A DNA stretch of 27,519 nt from an uncultured Erythrobacter sp. (GCA_913061345.1 CAJXTZ010000030.1:1-27519); one strand, 5' to 3'; shown: positions 8,018-16,456, counted from the stretch's first letter. Made by a program: numbers and translations. The notes: a model not told the origin generated them from the sequence alone.

Positions 8018-8890
8018 TCAGGGCGATGGTGGAACCGCGAGGACGTCGCAGTCGGATTGGGCCAACACACGCCGCACGACACTGCCCAGCAGATGTTCGG
8101 CGATCGCGCCGAGACCTTTGGTGCCCAGCGCTAAAAGGTCGGTTTCAGGCTCTTGCGACGCTCGGAGCAAGACAGCGGCGGGTGGGCCCGCTACCACCGA
8201 ATATGGCACGCTTCCTTCGCCTCCGAAAACTTCCACGATCTGCTTCTCGGCTCTATCTATTATGGCTTGGCGATAGAGTTCGACATCGTTCCGCGCAGTA
8301 CCTGCTGAGAACATGGCCTGTTTGAACTCCGGCGGTATCGCGACCGCATGAAGAAGTTTCCTGGCGGCCGATGGCGCCAGGCGCAGGGCAAACTCGGCAG
8401 CAGCAATCGAGGCCTCGGAAAAATCGGTTCCGACGACGATCTGCTTATACGCTATATGCGCAGCATCTCGCGCCACAAGGATCGGGCGAGAGGAGGTACT
8501 GACTATGCGGTCAGCAGTGGAGCCGAAGACATTTTCCCTTACACCTTGGGCATTGCCCGCACCGATGACGATTAGGTCGACGTCATGCGACGCGGCGAGA
8601 GTGCCTATCGCCTTGTGCGGTGCGCCCGTCTCGACCGCGACGATCGCCGGGATCCTCGCCTTTTCCAGCATAGAGCTGAGCTTGTCCGCTGCCGTGTCGC
8701 GCACGAGCCGTTCGAGGTCAGCCAAATCTACCGATAATGGAGGAGCCAATTTAAATACATCGAAGCTCGGTATGACATGAACGCCGACAAGCTGCGCGTC
8801 ATGCTGATCGGCCAGCTGGACGGCGCGCGATGCTACGATCGCGCAGTCCTCTTCCAGCGAAAGTGCAACCAATATCGTCTTGATGGTCAC
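8018..8890 (-). CDS. Two-domain universal stress protein (UspA family)
   Basis: 290 aa from GTG 8890 (reads VTIKTILVALSLEED), chosen because GGAGAGGAG sits 6 bases upstream; a GTG at 8914 would place that site inside the gene. Two tandem Usp domains follow, about residues 1-140 and 145-290. Each ends in the nucleotide-binding signature G-2x-G-9x-G-S/T: GAGNAQGVRENVFGST in the first, GTKGLGAIAEHLLGSV in the second, so both may bind ATP. Such tandem Usps respond to starvation, oxidative stress or low oxygen. The gene is upstream of fumC on the same strand (72-bp gap) and may be co-transcribed with it. Confidence 0.93.
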   Translation of the reverse strand: MTIKTILVALSLEEDCAIVASRAVQLADQHDAQLVGVHVIPSFDVFKLAPPLSVDLADLERLVRDTAADKLSSMLEKARIPAIVAVETGAPHKAIGTLAASHDVDLIVIGAGNAQGVRENVFGSTADRIVSTSSRPILVARDAAHIAYKQIVVGTDFSEASIAAAEFALRLAPSAARKLLHAVAIPPEFKQAMFSAGTARNDVELYRQAIIDRAEKQIVEVFGGEGSVPYSVVAGPPAAVLLRASQEPETDLLALGTKGLGAIAEHLLGSVVRRVLAQSDCDVLAVPPSP

Positions 8891-9060
8891 AGTATTCTCC
8901 TCTCCGTAACGCACAGACTAGCAGTAAGTTGGCTTGTTGCCCTCTTTCTGACTAAGGTTCCGCGTTACCGAACGATCGTATATCGTGCGCGCTACCGGAC
9001 TAACACCGGTTTCATATCGTTGATGAAGCAATCCAGTGATTGGACCTCAATGCCATGCTA

Positions 9061-9144
9061 ATGAAAAAAATGCTTCAACTTCTTTTTTACGCGGCGCTGG
9101 TGGTCTGCGCCATATGGCTGCTCACCGTTCTTGTGCCTCGCTGA
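9061..9144 (+). CDS. Possible 27-aa single-span membrane protein
   Basis: ATG 9061 to TGA 9144. The translation starts MKKMLQLLFYAALVVCAIWL and ends LTVLVPR: two lysines, one hydrophobic helix of about 20 residues, and a C-terminal PR. It lies alone on the plus strand between the Usp and GNAT genes, which both read the other way. The composition is that of a real small membrane protein and the codons look ordinary for the region, but the Shine-Dalgarno sequence is poor and the ORF is short, so it needs conservation evidence. Confidence 0.4.
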   Translation: MKKMLQLLFYAALVVCAIWLLTVLVPR

Positions 9145-9169
9145 TACCGCGTTCCGGATCAATTACGAT

Positions 9170-9712
9170 TTAGACGCCGTCAATGTCATCTTGATCAAGT
9201 GGTCGTTCCATCAAGCAAGCATCCACTCCATAAAGGGCAATCTTTGCCCTTAGCTCAGGCGACACTTGCACTTGCGTGAACCCGAGCTTTTTCCAGTATG
9301 GCGCGGCACCGGATACCGCGATCAACTCTGCACTGCGCAATCCGTCTCGTGCTGCGCTAGCCAGCACTTGCGCTATAAGCCGCCGACCAACTCCCGATCC
9401 GCGAGCAGGCGGCGCTACAGCGAGATCGTGAATGAAGAGCACTTCCGCTTCCCCTGTCGGCGAGAGCATCTCGCCGAGACGGGGCGGCGATTTTGGCCGC
9501 CAGCCATGGGCCAACAAATAAGCTACGAGTTTCTTGCCGCAGATAGCGATTAGGCAATACGAGCTCTCGTGAGTGATGCGACTAGAAAAAGCGCGCGCGT
9601 CTTCCAGCAGAAACGGGGCGTAGGCGTCGCGCTGTAGCGCCTGCGCGTCTAGGAGATCATCTAAGATCATGGGACGGATTACTATGGACGATCGCGCGGA
9701 TTTCACGACCAC
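9170..9712 (-). CDS. GNAT family N-acetyltransferase
   Basis: About 180 aa. The acetyl-CoA binding motif A appears as LFIHDLAVAPPARGSGVGRR (R-G-x-G-x-G type), followed by a helix and the strand AELIAVSGAAPYWKKLGF with the usual motif-B YWKKLGF ending. The substrate (amino group on a small molecule or protein) cannot be inferred. The start may be GTG 9712 or, better placed relative to an AGAGG, GTG 9706 (reads MKSARSSIVIRP). It lies 36 bp downstream of the GltS-like gene on the same strand, so it may be co-transcribed with it. Confidence 0.9.
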   Translation of the reverse strand: MVVKSARSSIVIRPMILDDLLDAQALQRDAYAPFLLEDARAFSSRITHESSYCLIAICGKKLVAYLLAHGWRPKSPPRLGEMLSPTGEAEVLFIHDLAVAPPARGSGVGRRLIAQVLASAARDGLRSAELIAVSGAAPYWKKLGFTQVQVSPELRAKIALYGVDACLMERPLDQDDIDGV

Positions 9713-9748
9713 CTCTTCGGCCCTGCGGTAAACTTACGCCATCTCACG

Positions 9749-11368
9749 CTAGGCGTCTTCATAGATCGTCTGACGCTTGCCAGTTTCAGCGCGATAGCTT
9801 TCTGCGCGCGCTGCGGCCCAGTAGTGCGCATAAGGGGTTTTTTCGGGAGCCTCGAGCAGCGCGTTCTGTCTCAGGAACGGATAAATATGGTCGATCGAAC
9901 TCGATTTGACTGCGTTCAAGCGTTCGAAAAGGTGATGTGGTCTGATCTGCCAAGGCGATTCCAACCCCATCGAAATCACTATATCGCGTAGCGCAGCGAT
10001 GGTCTGTTCCTGAAACCGTTGGACGCGCTGCGCTTTGTCCGCGACCACCAGGCCACGTTGTCGCTTGGGATCCTGCGTGGCGATACCGGTTGGACATTCG
10101 CCTGTGTGACACCGCATCGACTGAATGCAACCTAGCGAGAACATGAAGCCGCGCGCGGCGTTAGACCAGTCCGCACCTAAAGCCGCATTCATCGCAAGAT
10201 TGGCCCCGCTGGTGACCTTGCCTGCCGCGCCAACACGGATGTGTTCCCGAAGACCCGTCCCTATCAGGGCGTTGTTCACCAAAATCAGTCCTTCGCGCAG
10301 TGGTGTCCCGATCTTGTCAGAAAGCTCGACAGGCGCAGCGCCGGTCCCGCCTTCGGAACCATCGACCATTATGAAATCGAGATAGATCCCTGTTTGCAGC
10401 ATCGCCTTCATGAGTGCGAAAATTTCATGTGGCTGGCCCACGCAAAGCTTGATGCCGACCGGTTTTCCACCCGATAGCGATCTGAGTTGGTTTGCGAACT
10501 GGACCAATTCCAGCGGCGTCGAGAATGCCGAATGAGCTGCAGGCGATATGCAGTCGGTCCCGGCCGGAACTCTTCTGGCTTCCGCGATTTCCCGTGTTAC
10601 CTTCGAGCCTGGCAACACGCCCCCGTGCCCAGGCTTTGCGCCTTGACTGAGTTTGATCTCGATCATTTTCACCGCATCGAGTTTTGCCGTGTCTGCGAAC
10701 TGTTCGGGGTCGAAACTCCCTTCGGGGTTGCGGCAGCCGAAATAGCCGCTGCCGATCTGCCACACGATATCGCCGCCATGCTTGGCGTGATATTTGCTAA
10801 ATCCGCCCTCTCCTGTGTCATGGTAGAAATTACCGGCTTTGGCGCCGAGGTTCAGCGCCTCGATCGCATTTGCCCCCAGTGATCCGAAACTCATTGCCGA
10901 TATGTTGAGAACGGAAGCCGAATACGGCTTGGTGCATTGGGGGCTACCGACGTCGACGCGAAATTCGCGGGGAAGATCGTCGTTCGGGTGCATCGAATGG
11001 TTCAACCAATCGTGCTCTTCGGAATAGACGTTTAACTCGGTCCCGAACGGATGGGATGACACGTCATCCTTCGACCGCGCATACACGAGCGCTCGTTCGT
11101 TGCGGCTGAAGGGCCTGCCATCGAGATCGCTCTCGACGATGTAGGACCGCAGATATGGTCGCAGATCTTCGAACAGCCAACGGGCACGGCCTACCAGCGG
11201 ATAGTTCCGGCGAAGGGTGTGTTTGTGCTGGAGGAAATCCCATGCCGCCACGAGGGCCAACACGGCGGTTGGCACCGTAATCCATATAGCGAGGGGTTCG
11301 GTTGATGCACGACCGGCAAACCAAATTGTAGCGCCCAAAAGCATTAGCGGGACAAGAAACCGTGTCAT
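9749..11368 (-). CDS. FMN-binding glutamate synthase family protein with N-terminal membrane anchor
   Basis: 539 aa. Two hydrophobic stretches at the N-terminus (about 3-20 and 26-45) are followed by a basic segment, suggesting membrane attachment with the catalytic part in the cytoplasm. The rest matches the GltB central FMN domain: NISAMSFGSLGANAIEALN, the glycine-rich GEGGFSKYHAKHGGDIVWQI, KPGHGGVLPGSKVTREIA, the FMN phosphate region MVDGSEGGTGAAPVE, and SLGCIQSMRCHTGECPTGIA with cysteines like those binding the 3Fe-4S cluster of glutamate synthase. The glutaminase domain is absent, so it is not a full glutamate synthase; family members of this size have no settled physiological role. Redox enzyme by inference. 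Confidence 0.9.
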   Translation of the reverse strand: MTRFLVPLMLLGATIWFAGRASTEPLAIWITVPTAVLALVAAWDFLQHKHTLRRNYPLVGRARWLFEDLRPYLRSYIVESDLDGRPFSRNERALVYARSKDDVSSHPFGTELNVYSEEHDWLNHSMHPNDDLPREFRVDVGSPQCTKPYSASVLNISAMSFGSLGANAIEALNLGAKAGNFYHDTGEGGFSKYHAKHGGDIVWQIGSGYFGCRNPEGSFDPEQFADTAKLDAVKMIEIKLSQGAKPGHGGVLPGSKVTREIAEARRVPAGTDCISPAAHSAFSTPLELVQFANQLRSLSGGKPVGIKLCVGQPHEIFALMKAMLQTGIYLDFIMVDGSEGGTGAAPVELSDKIGTPLREGLILVNNALIGTGLREHIRVGAAGKVTSGANLAMNAALGADWSNAARGFMFSLGCIQSMRCHTGECPTGIATQDPKRQRGLVVADKAQRVQRFQEQTIAALRDIVISMGLESPWQIRPHHLFERLNAVKSSSIDHIYPFLRQNALLEAPEKTPYAHYWAAARAESYRAETGKRQTIYEDA

Positions 11369-11435
11369 TTGATGTATTCCAGTTTACGCCGCGACAGGCA
11401 GAAACCTGATCGGGTCCATTCGCGGCCTGTTGAGG

Positions 11436-11879
11436 TCAAGCAGCGTCGTTCTCGCGCTCCGGGGAGATAGCGGGTCGAACAACGTTAACAATCTTTAGGA
11501 CGCGTTTCGCTCCGCTGCGGTCGGGCCAAGCAATCGAACTTCCCGCGCGCATGCCGATGAGACCGGCACCGATCGGCGTAAGGATAGAGATACGGTTCTC
11601 GCTGATGTCTGCCTCTTGCGGATAGACCAGCTTAACGCTCCTCCGGGCCCCGCTACGTTCGTCGACGAACTCGACGGTGCAGTTCATCGTTACAGTATTT
11701 GGTGGTAATCTATCCGCGCCGCAAAGCACAGCGCGGTCGAGTTCTGAATACAACAGTTCAGCTACGCTCGGGTTTTGCTTCTCGAGCTTTTCGGCAAGTG
11801 CCGTTATGATTTCGCTCTCGCGATCGATCATGTGGATCGCCGGACGACGGGCTTGGCCCGCCTTGCGTGAATTAGTCAT
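11436..11879 (-). CDS. rnk: Nucleoside diphosphate kinase regulator Rnk (copy 1)
   Basis: 147 aa. Residues about 17-60 are a helical N-terminal part, and about 65-135 the GreA/GreB-type C-terminal domain (TMNCTVEFVDERSGARRSVK, ISILTPIGAGLIGM, WPDRSGAKRVLKIVNV). Rnk proteins bind RNA polymerase and lack the long Gre coiled coil, so they do not cleave transcripts but may compete with Gre factors; in other bacteria they affect Ndk levels and exopolysaccharide. A paralog lies at 22182-22640. Upstream on the same strand lie a GC hairpin and a 21-codon ORF, an arrangement repeated at the paralog. Only a weak AGAGA ribosome-binding site is visible. Confidence 0.92.
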   Translation of the reverse strand: MTNSRKAGQARRPAIHMIDRESEIITALAEKLEKQNPSVAELLYSELDRAVLCGADRLPPNTVTMNCTVEFVDERSGARRSVKLVYPQEADISENRISILTPIGAGLIGMRAGSSIAWPDRSGAKRVLKIVNVVRPAISPERENDAA

Positions 11880-11952
11880 GGTTGTGCTATCTCTTAAATA
11901 GAATGCGCGCAGACCTGCCCGGCATTCTCAAGCGTCAATTTTCATAGAATGG

Positions 11953-11987
11953 CTCCGGCACCCCGGATAGCTAAGCTAGTGCCGGAG
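11953..11987 (-). terminator. GC-rich hairpin between the micro-ORF and rnk copy 1
   Basis: A perfect 9-bp inverted repeat, CTCCGGCAC (11953-11961) and GTGCCGGAG (11979-11987), with a 17-nt loop. On the minus strand it starts 6 nt after the stop of the 21-codon ORF and ends about 73 nt before the rnk start. It lacks a following T tract, so it could be a terminator for the micro-ORF, an attenuator for rnk or a processing/stability element. The second rnk copy has a hairpin in the same place. Confidence 0.55.
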
Positions 11988-11993
11988 GCCGGA

Positions 11994-12059
11994 TCAGACG
12001 CGTATGGCGAGCTGTCCCGCATGGGAGCGAAAACGCTGGAAGGAAAGAACGATCACCAT
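11994..12059 (-). CDS. Conserved 21-aa micro-ORF upstream of rnk copy 1
   Basis: ATG at 12059, TGA at 11996-11994. The peptide begins MVIVLSFQ and ends RFRSHAGQLAIRV. An ORF of identical length lies at the same place upstream of the second rnk, sharing 14 of 21 residues (MVI, L, RFR, H, GQLA, RV in register). Half of the shared codons differ only at the silent position, which argues that the peptide is translated and selected. No Shine-Dalgarno sequence is visible. ATTGACTTC, ending at 12087, lies 36 nt upstream in the position of a -35 element if transcription starts at the ATG. I do not recognise the peptide. It may be a leader peptide controlling rnk or an independent tiny protein. Confidence 0.55.
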   Translation of the reverse strand: MVIVLSFQRFRSHAGQLAIRV

Positions 12060-12182
12060 CCGGCCGATCTGGGCATTGTGCGACGGGAAGTCAATTGCGA
12101 CGGCTATCGAGCACCGGATGCATGGAGCCGCACTACCTTTGCTTTAGTCTGGAAGAAGTTGCTGCGGCAGACAGCGTAATGC

Positions 12183-12395
12183 TTATGTTTTCTTCTTTTC
12201 CAGTTCCAAGAGAGCTTTTTCGATTTTGCGAAGCATTTCAGCTCGATCTTTGCCCGGCATGCCTTCATCGGTAGCGCGCATATAGGCCTCCTTGTCATCC
12301 CGCCATGATTCAAGCAGTTCGACTTTTTCGGCGTGGGTAAGAGCCTCGTCGGCCACGATTTCCGATGGCGACTGATATTTTCCGAAATACGCCAT
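12183..12395 (-). CDS. Small conserved hypothetical protein (helical, charged)
   Basis: 70 aa, start ATG 12395 with AGAGGAT about 8 bases upstream. The sequence MAYFGKYQSPSEIVADEALT, then KVELLESWRDDKEAYMRATDEGM, is a pattern I associate with a widespread alphaproteobacterial family of unknown role: a short segment with SPSEIVADxxLTxxEKVxxLxxWRxD, then a flexible DEGM loop and a C-terminal helix of acidic/basic residues (EKALLELEKKKT). No catalytic motif or membrane segment is present. It probably forms a soluble helical bundle. It sits between the zinc-finger protein gene and the rnk micro-ORF, all on the minus strand. Confidence 0.8.
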   Translation of the reverse strand: MAYFGKYQSPSEIVADEALTHAEKVELLESWRDDKEAYMRATDEGMPGKDRAEMLRKIEKALLELEKKKT

Positions 12396-12447
12396 GACGA
12401 CTATCCTCTGATGTGTGTGCGGTTGATAAACGCACGTTCCTGCGAAA

Positions 12448-12735
12448 TTATTGGCCCCGAAGTGACCTCATGGGGTGCGGCGGTGCAGACGCACCACGCG
12501 CGACCACACCTGCGCGTGCTAGCTCTCCACCTCTAGGATCGACACCTAGCCTATATACATAGCGTGTGGAGCAATAGGGGCACAGGATGTTCTTTCTCTT
12601 GCCCATGTTGAGAAAGACGTGCGGATGGCAGTGTGGCGGGGACGCACCGATGCACCCGAATTTCTTCACCCCAATTTCGATCTCTTTCACACCTTCGTTG
12701 TTCTTGAATGTCGGTTTCGAAGTTTTCGTTGCCAT
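12448..12735 (-). CDS. Zinc-finger domain protein, NDUFS6-like (zf-CHCC)
   Basis: 95 aa. The core EIGVKKFGCIGASPP, then HCHPHVFLNMG, then ILCPYCSTRYVYRL carries the Cys-His-Cys-Cys zinc ligands of the family whose mitochondrial member is the complex I subunit NDUFS6. Bacterial members are usually about 60-80 aa and end soon after the CPYCSTRY motif. This one continues with about 30 further residues rich in Gly, Ala, Arg and Pro (VDPRGGELARAGVVARG...), perhaps a neutral read-through tail. The usual PHDHPH reads PHCHPH, so there is an extra cysteine near the metal site. A role in complex I is plausible but not shown. Confidence 0.85.
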   Translation of the reverse strand: MATKTSKPTFKNNEGVKEIEIGVKKFGCIGASPPHCHPHVFLNMGKRKNILCPYCSTRYVYRLGVDPRGGELARAGVVARGASAPPHPMRSLRGQ

Positions 12736-12921
12736 TGAGTTTCAATCCGTCTGCGCTCGCCAAGTGGGAACGCAGGCTAGCAGAGTTTGATGCTCGAAGC
12801 TTACTTTATATTCGGCGTAGCAACTTGGAACTGGCTGGAATAAGACCAGACTTCGAACGACTAGGATAGGCAAACCGCGCCATGAGGCCTACGCTGGACG
12901 GGCAACAAGCACAGGAGACGG

Positions 12922-13371
12922 ATGACCATGGCTAATATTTCGAATGTCGGATCGGTGACGGACGGGCTCTCAGAGGTGCTCGCCGATACCTATCGTCTAG
13001 TCATGAAATCTCATGTCTACCATTGGAACGTGACGGGACCGCTGTTCTTCTCAATTCATGAGATGACCGAGGAGCAATACACCAACATGTTTACCGCAGC
13101 TGATGTGTTGGCCGAAAGGATTCGCGCCTTGGGAGAGCTTGCAGTCTTAAACCCCACCGACACAGCCATCGGTAAAGATGCCGACGCTCGTCTTTCGGCG
13201 AAGGAAATGGCCGAAGATCTAGTGGACGATCACGAGCATCTTGCGCGCCGGATGCGGACCCTTGTGGAAACGGCGGAAGCTGCTGATGATCCGGCGACGG
13301 CCGATCTCGCGACCGAACGCGCGGCGTTTCACGAGAAGGCGGCCTGGATGCTTCGCGCGACCGCCGCCTGA
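12922..13371 (+). CDS. dps: Dps family ferritin-like DNA-protection protein
   Basis: 149 aa. The inter-subunit ferroxidase signature is intact: SHVYHWNVTGPLFFSIHEMT supplies the two histidines, and FTAADVLAERIRALGE the Asp and Glu ligands. Dps dodecamers oxidise Fe(II) with hydrogen peroxide, store iron and compact DNA in starvation and oxidative stress. AGGAG at 12913-12917 precedes two possible starts, ATG 12922 (4-nt spacing) and ATG 12928 (10-nt spacing, protein MANISNVG); the choice is open. It is divergent from the zinc-finger gene across a 186-bp gap in which I did not identify a convincing OxyR or sigma-factor site. Confidence 0.95.
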   Translation: MTMANISNVGSVTDGLSEVLADTYRLVMKSHVYHWNVTGPLFFSIHEMTEEQYTNMFTAADVLAERIRALGELAVLNPTDTAIGKDADARLSAKEMAEDLVDDHEHLARRMRTLVETAEAADDPATADLATERAAFHEKAAWMLRATAA

Positions 13372-13473
13372 AATAATCCAGGCCGATACTCGCTCCCAGT
13401 CTGTCGGCATGGCAGTCCCGCAGGGTCAGCGACGGACGCGGGCCCGGAGCAGGTCGAATAGGTAGGTAGCAGC

Positions 13474-14760
13474 ATGGCAGGAAAATTGATCGCGCTCCTG
13501 GCGCCGGTAAGGTCTTTGCTGGGCGCCACCGCGGCTTTCATGGCGGGGAACGCGCTGCTTGGCGTGCTCTTGCCGCTGCGAATGGAGGAGGCAGATTATC
13601 CCGTTGCATTGATCGGTGCGATCATGGCGTCCTACTATTTCGGACTGGCGCTGGGCGGCTTCAAGGCGAAGCATGTCATTCTTCGCATCGGGCATATCCG
13701 CGCCTTTTCAACCTTCGCCGCGCTCACAGCGGCGACGTGCCTCGCCTACGACTTTCTTTTTAACCCCGCTGCGTGGGTGGCACTGAGGATCGTCAACGGA
13801 TTTTGCATCGCCGGCATGACCACTTCGATCGAAAGCTGGCTGAACGATCGCAGTGCGAACGAAACCCGGGGGCGGGTACTCGGATTCTACATGCTCGTCT
13901 TCTATCTCGCCGTCGCAGTCGGTCAGACTCTGATCAATGTAGCCCCCGTAAGCTCCAGTGAGCCTCTAATGCTGTCCGCCGTGCTCATCGGCCTTTCGCT
14001 GCTTCCCGTCGCGCTCACTGGTTTGGGCGAGCCGGTCCTGCGCGAACTTCGCAGTCTGGGTGTGGGCAAGCTGTTCGAAGCATCGAGGGTCGGAGTTGTC
14101 GGCGCTGGGGTCGCGGGCATTCTCGTCGGCTCGTTCTACGCCATGGGCGTCGTATTTGCCCGTCAGATCGGGTTGAGCGTGCCAGAGGCCGCCATGTTCA
14201 TGAGCGTAGTTGTGGTCGGAGGTCTTGGATTCCAGGTGCCGATCGGAATGCTTGCCGACAGGTTTGATCGAAGAATCGTGATGTCCTGTATCCTGATAGC
14301 GGTCGGAACCTTCTGGGGGCTCTTGTCGATGTCGATCGCTAATGGCGTTCCAGTGTTGCCCTTGATGATCATGGCGTTGATGTTCGGTGGCGCGATCAGC
14401 AGCATTTATCCGCTATGCGTCGCACAGACATTCGATCGACTTCACCGTAAATACTATGTGGCGGCGTCAGGGCGGCTACTTATGGTCTATTCCATCGGTG
14501 CCACAATTGGTCCTTTGCTGGCAGCCACCCTTATGTCGATCTACGGACCATCGTCATTTTTCATTTTCGAATCCACTGTGGCGGTGTTTTATGCCGTTTT
14601 CGTATTGCTCAGCATAAGACGCAGAGCCAGAAATCCCGCCGAAGACCGCGAGAAGTTCATTCCCCTTCCCGACATTTCTGCGGTGGCTATGCGCCTCGAT
14701 CCACGAACCGATCCTGATATGGAAAATGCCGGCGATGATCCGGACAAGCTATCGCCATAG
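13474..14760 (+). CDS. Major facilitator superfamily transporter (YcaD-like)
   Basis: 428 aa, about 12 transmembrane helices. Two six-helix halves are separated near residue 190-205 by the charged loop GEPVLRELRSLGVGKLFEAS. The helix 4-5 region with GFCIAGMTTSIESWLNDRS and the second-half motif PIGMLADRFDRR resemble the YcaD group of MFS proteins. The substrate is unknown. The C-terminal 45 or so residues are hydrophilic and probably cytoplasmic. The start ATG 13474 has only a weak AGGTAG upstream. It follows dps by about 100 bp on the same strand, without a clear terminator between. Confidence 0.9.
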   Translation: MAGKLIALLAPVRSLLGATAAFMAGNALLGVLLPLRMEEADYPVALIGAIMASYYFGLALGGFKAKHVILRIGHIRAFSTFAALTAATCLAYDFLFNPAAWVALRIVNGFCIAGMTTSIESWLNDRSANETRGRVLGFYMLVFYLAVAVGQTLINVAPVSSSEPLMLSAVLIGLSLLPVALTGLGEPVLRELRSLGVGKLFEASRVGVVGAGVAGILVGSFYAMGVVFARQIGLSVPEAAMFMSVVVVGGLGFQVPIGMLADRFDRRIVMSCILIAVGTFWGLLSMSIANGVPVLPLMIMALMFGGAISSIYPLCVAQTFDRLHRKYYVAASGRLLMVYSIGATIGPLLAATLMSIYGPSSFFIFESTVAVFYAVFVLLSIRRRARNPAEDREKFIPLPDISAVAMRLDPRTDPDMENAGDDPDKLSP

Positions 14761-14882
14761 GAGGGAAATTGGCGCGCGGAGATAAGACTTCAGTCGGGCG
14801 GCGTCATATCCGCACTCGATTCATCAAATGTCCAGCAATGTTGGTACGATGCAGAAGAGATTGATACAGAAGGTACAGCAGC

Positions 14883-16436
14883 GTGAGCAAGATCCAGATC
14901 CTGACAATCGTCGTCGCTTTGCTGGCAGTGAGCATCGTTTGCGCCCGGTTGGCATTTCCATTGCCATCGTTGACGACGCGACCGACCGGGGATGCGGCCC
15001 GGCCGGCACCAACCGGGATCTTGGCGGAGAAAACAAGAGAACTAGCGAATGAGCATCCGGGGCTGTCCGGCATTTATCTACTGCGGCAGGCCGACGCCGC
15101 TTTCGCGGCGCGCATGGCGTTGGCGCGCAAGGCTACCGACACGATCGATGCCCAGTATTATATCTGGCACCGCGATCTTACGGGTCTTCTGCTTCTCGAT
15201 GAACTGAAAGCTGCAGCGAACCGCGGCGTGATGGTTCGTCTGCTTCTTGATGACAACGGCGTGACTGGATTGGATGAGATTCTTTCCGAACTCCACACTC
15301 ATCCGAATGTGCAGGTTCGCCTCTACAACCCCTTCACCGTCCGGAGGTTCAAGCACTTAGGATATGGATTTGATTTTTTCCGATTGAACCACCGGATGCA
15401 CAACAAGTCATTCACGGTCGATGGACGCGCGACAATTGGCGGGGGGCGAAATATCGGAGACGAGTATTTCGGAACTGCGGAAGGTCCCAATTTCGTCGAT
15501 CTGGACATCCTGTTGATTGGCGCGAGTGTGGAGGAGGTCACTGACGACTTCGCAGATTACTGGAACAGCGCGTCTGCCTATCCCATCGACCTGCTGGTGG
15601 ACGCCTCGGGCGACCGCTCGAGCGCCTTGGAAAACGCGGTCGAGGCCATGATCGCCGATCCGAGGTTCGAAAGATACCGCGCTGAGATCGAGCAGAACGA
15701 TACCGTCAGAAACTTGCTCTCCGGCGGGCCAGAGCTCGACTGGGCGGAGACGCACATGGTCAGCGATCCACCGACGAAGACACGAAGGCGGTTGGACGAA
15801 CGCGAGCTACTGGTTGGGCAGCTTACGCAGTTAACCGGGGTCATTGAAAATCGGCTCGACATCGTCTCGCCCTATTTTGTGCCGGGCGACCGAGGGACAG
15901 AGTATTTCATTGAGCTGGCCCGGCGAGGCGTAGGGGTGCGGATACTAACCAATGCGCAGGAGGCGACAGATGTGATTCCTGTACATGCAGGCTACGCGAA
16001 ATATCGGTATCGTCTTCTTGAAGGGGGTGTCCAGCTTTTCGAATTGAAGGCGGGAAAAATTCCCAAGACCAGCCGCTCGGACATCGGACCGTTTGGTTCG
16101 AGTGGTGCCAGCTTGCACGCCAAGACATTCGCTGTTGACGGCACCCGTTTTTACGTTGGATCCTTCAACTTCGATCCCCGGTCCGTCATGCTCAACACCG
16201 AAATGGGATTTATCGTAAATAGCACTCGGACGACCCAAGGCATTCACGACTGGTTCGACACGGCTATACTCGATGACGCCTATGCGCTCTCACTGGATGA
16301 CAACGGCGACATCGAATGGCGGGAACGGCGCAGTGACGGGATCGAGATCATCCATCGACACGATCCCCACACAACACGCGCTTCGCGCGCCGCGGTGAAA
16401 GGCATCGGTTGGCTGCCCATACAGTGGCTGCTTTAA
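14883..16436 (+). CDS. Phospholipase D family protein (cardiolipin-synthase-like)
   Basis: 517 aa. The N-terminus has one hydrophobic helix (ILTIVVALLAVSIVCARLAF), a membrane anchor or uncleaved signal. Two complete HKD motifs follow: HNKSFTVD (H173, K175, D180) with GGRNIGDEYFG after it, and HAKTFAVD (H412) followed by GSFNFDPRS. This pair forms one active site in the phospholipase D superfamily, and the spacing and the NIGDEYF/NFDPRS motifs point to the cardiolipin synthase C-like group acting on phospholipids. The start is GTG 14883 with only a weak AAGG upstream, so it is less certain than the domain call. Confidence 0.9.
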   Translation: MSKIQILTIVVALLAVSIVCARLAFPLPSLTTRPTGDAARPAPTGILAEKTRELANEHPGLSGIYLLRQADAAFAARMALARKATDTIDAQYYIWHRDLTGLLLLDELKAAANRGVMVRLLLDDNGVTGLDEILSELHTHPNVQVRLYNPFTVRRFKHLGYGFDFFRLNHRMHNKSFTVDGRATIGGGRNIGDEYFGTAEGPNFVDLDILLIGASVEEVTDDFADYWNSASAYPIDLLVDASGDRSSALENAVEAMIADPRFERYRAEIEQNDTVRNLLSGGPELDWAETHMVSDPPTKTRRRLDERELLVGQLTQLTGVIENRLDIVSPYFVPGDRGTEYFIELARRGVGVRILTNAQEATDVIPVHAGYAKYRYRLLEGGVQLFELKAGKIPKTSRSDIGPFGSSGASLHAKTFAVDGTRFYVGSFNFDPRSVMLNTEMGFIVNSTRTTQGIHDWFDTAILDDAYALSLDDNGDIEWRERRSDGIEIIHRHDPHTTRASRAAVKGIGWLPIQWLL

Positions 16437-16456
16437 ACGTCGAGAATTTGTCAGTG

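Noticed and set aside
11949..12179. 76-aa plus-strand ORF between rnk copy 1 and the 70-aa gene
   Set aside because: It is antisense to the conserved micro-ORF and runs through its hairpin. At the second locus the conservation follows the minus-strand codons, not this frame.
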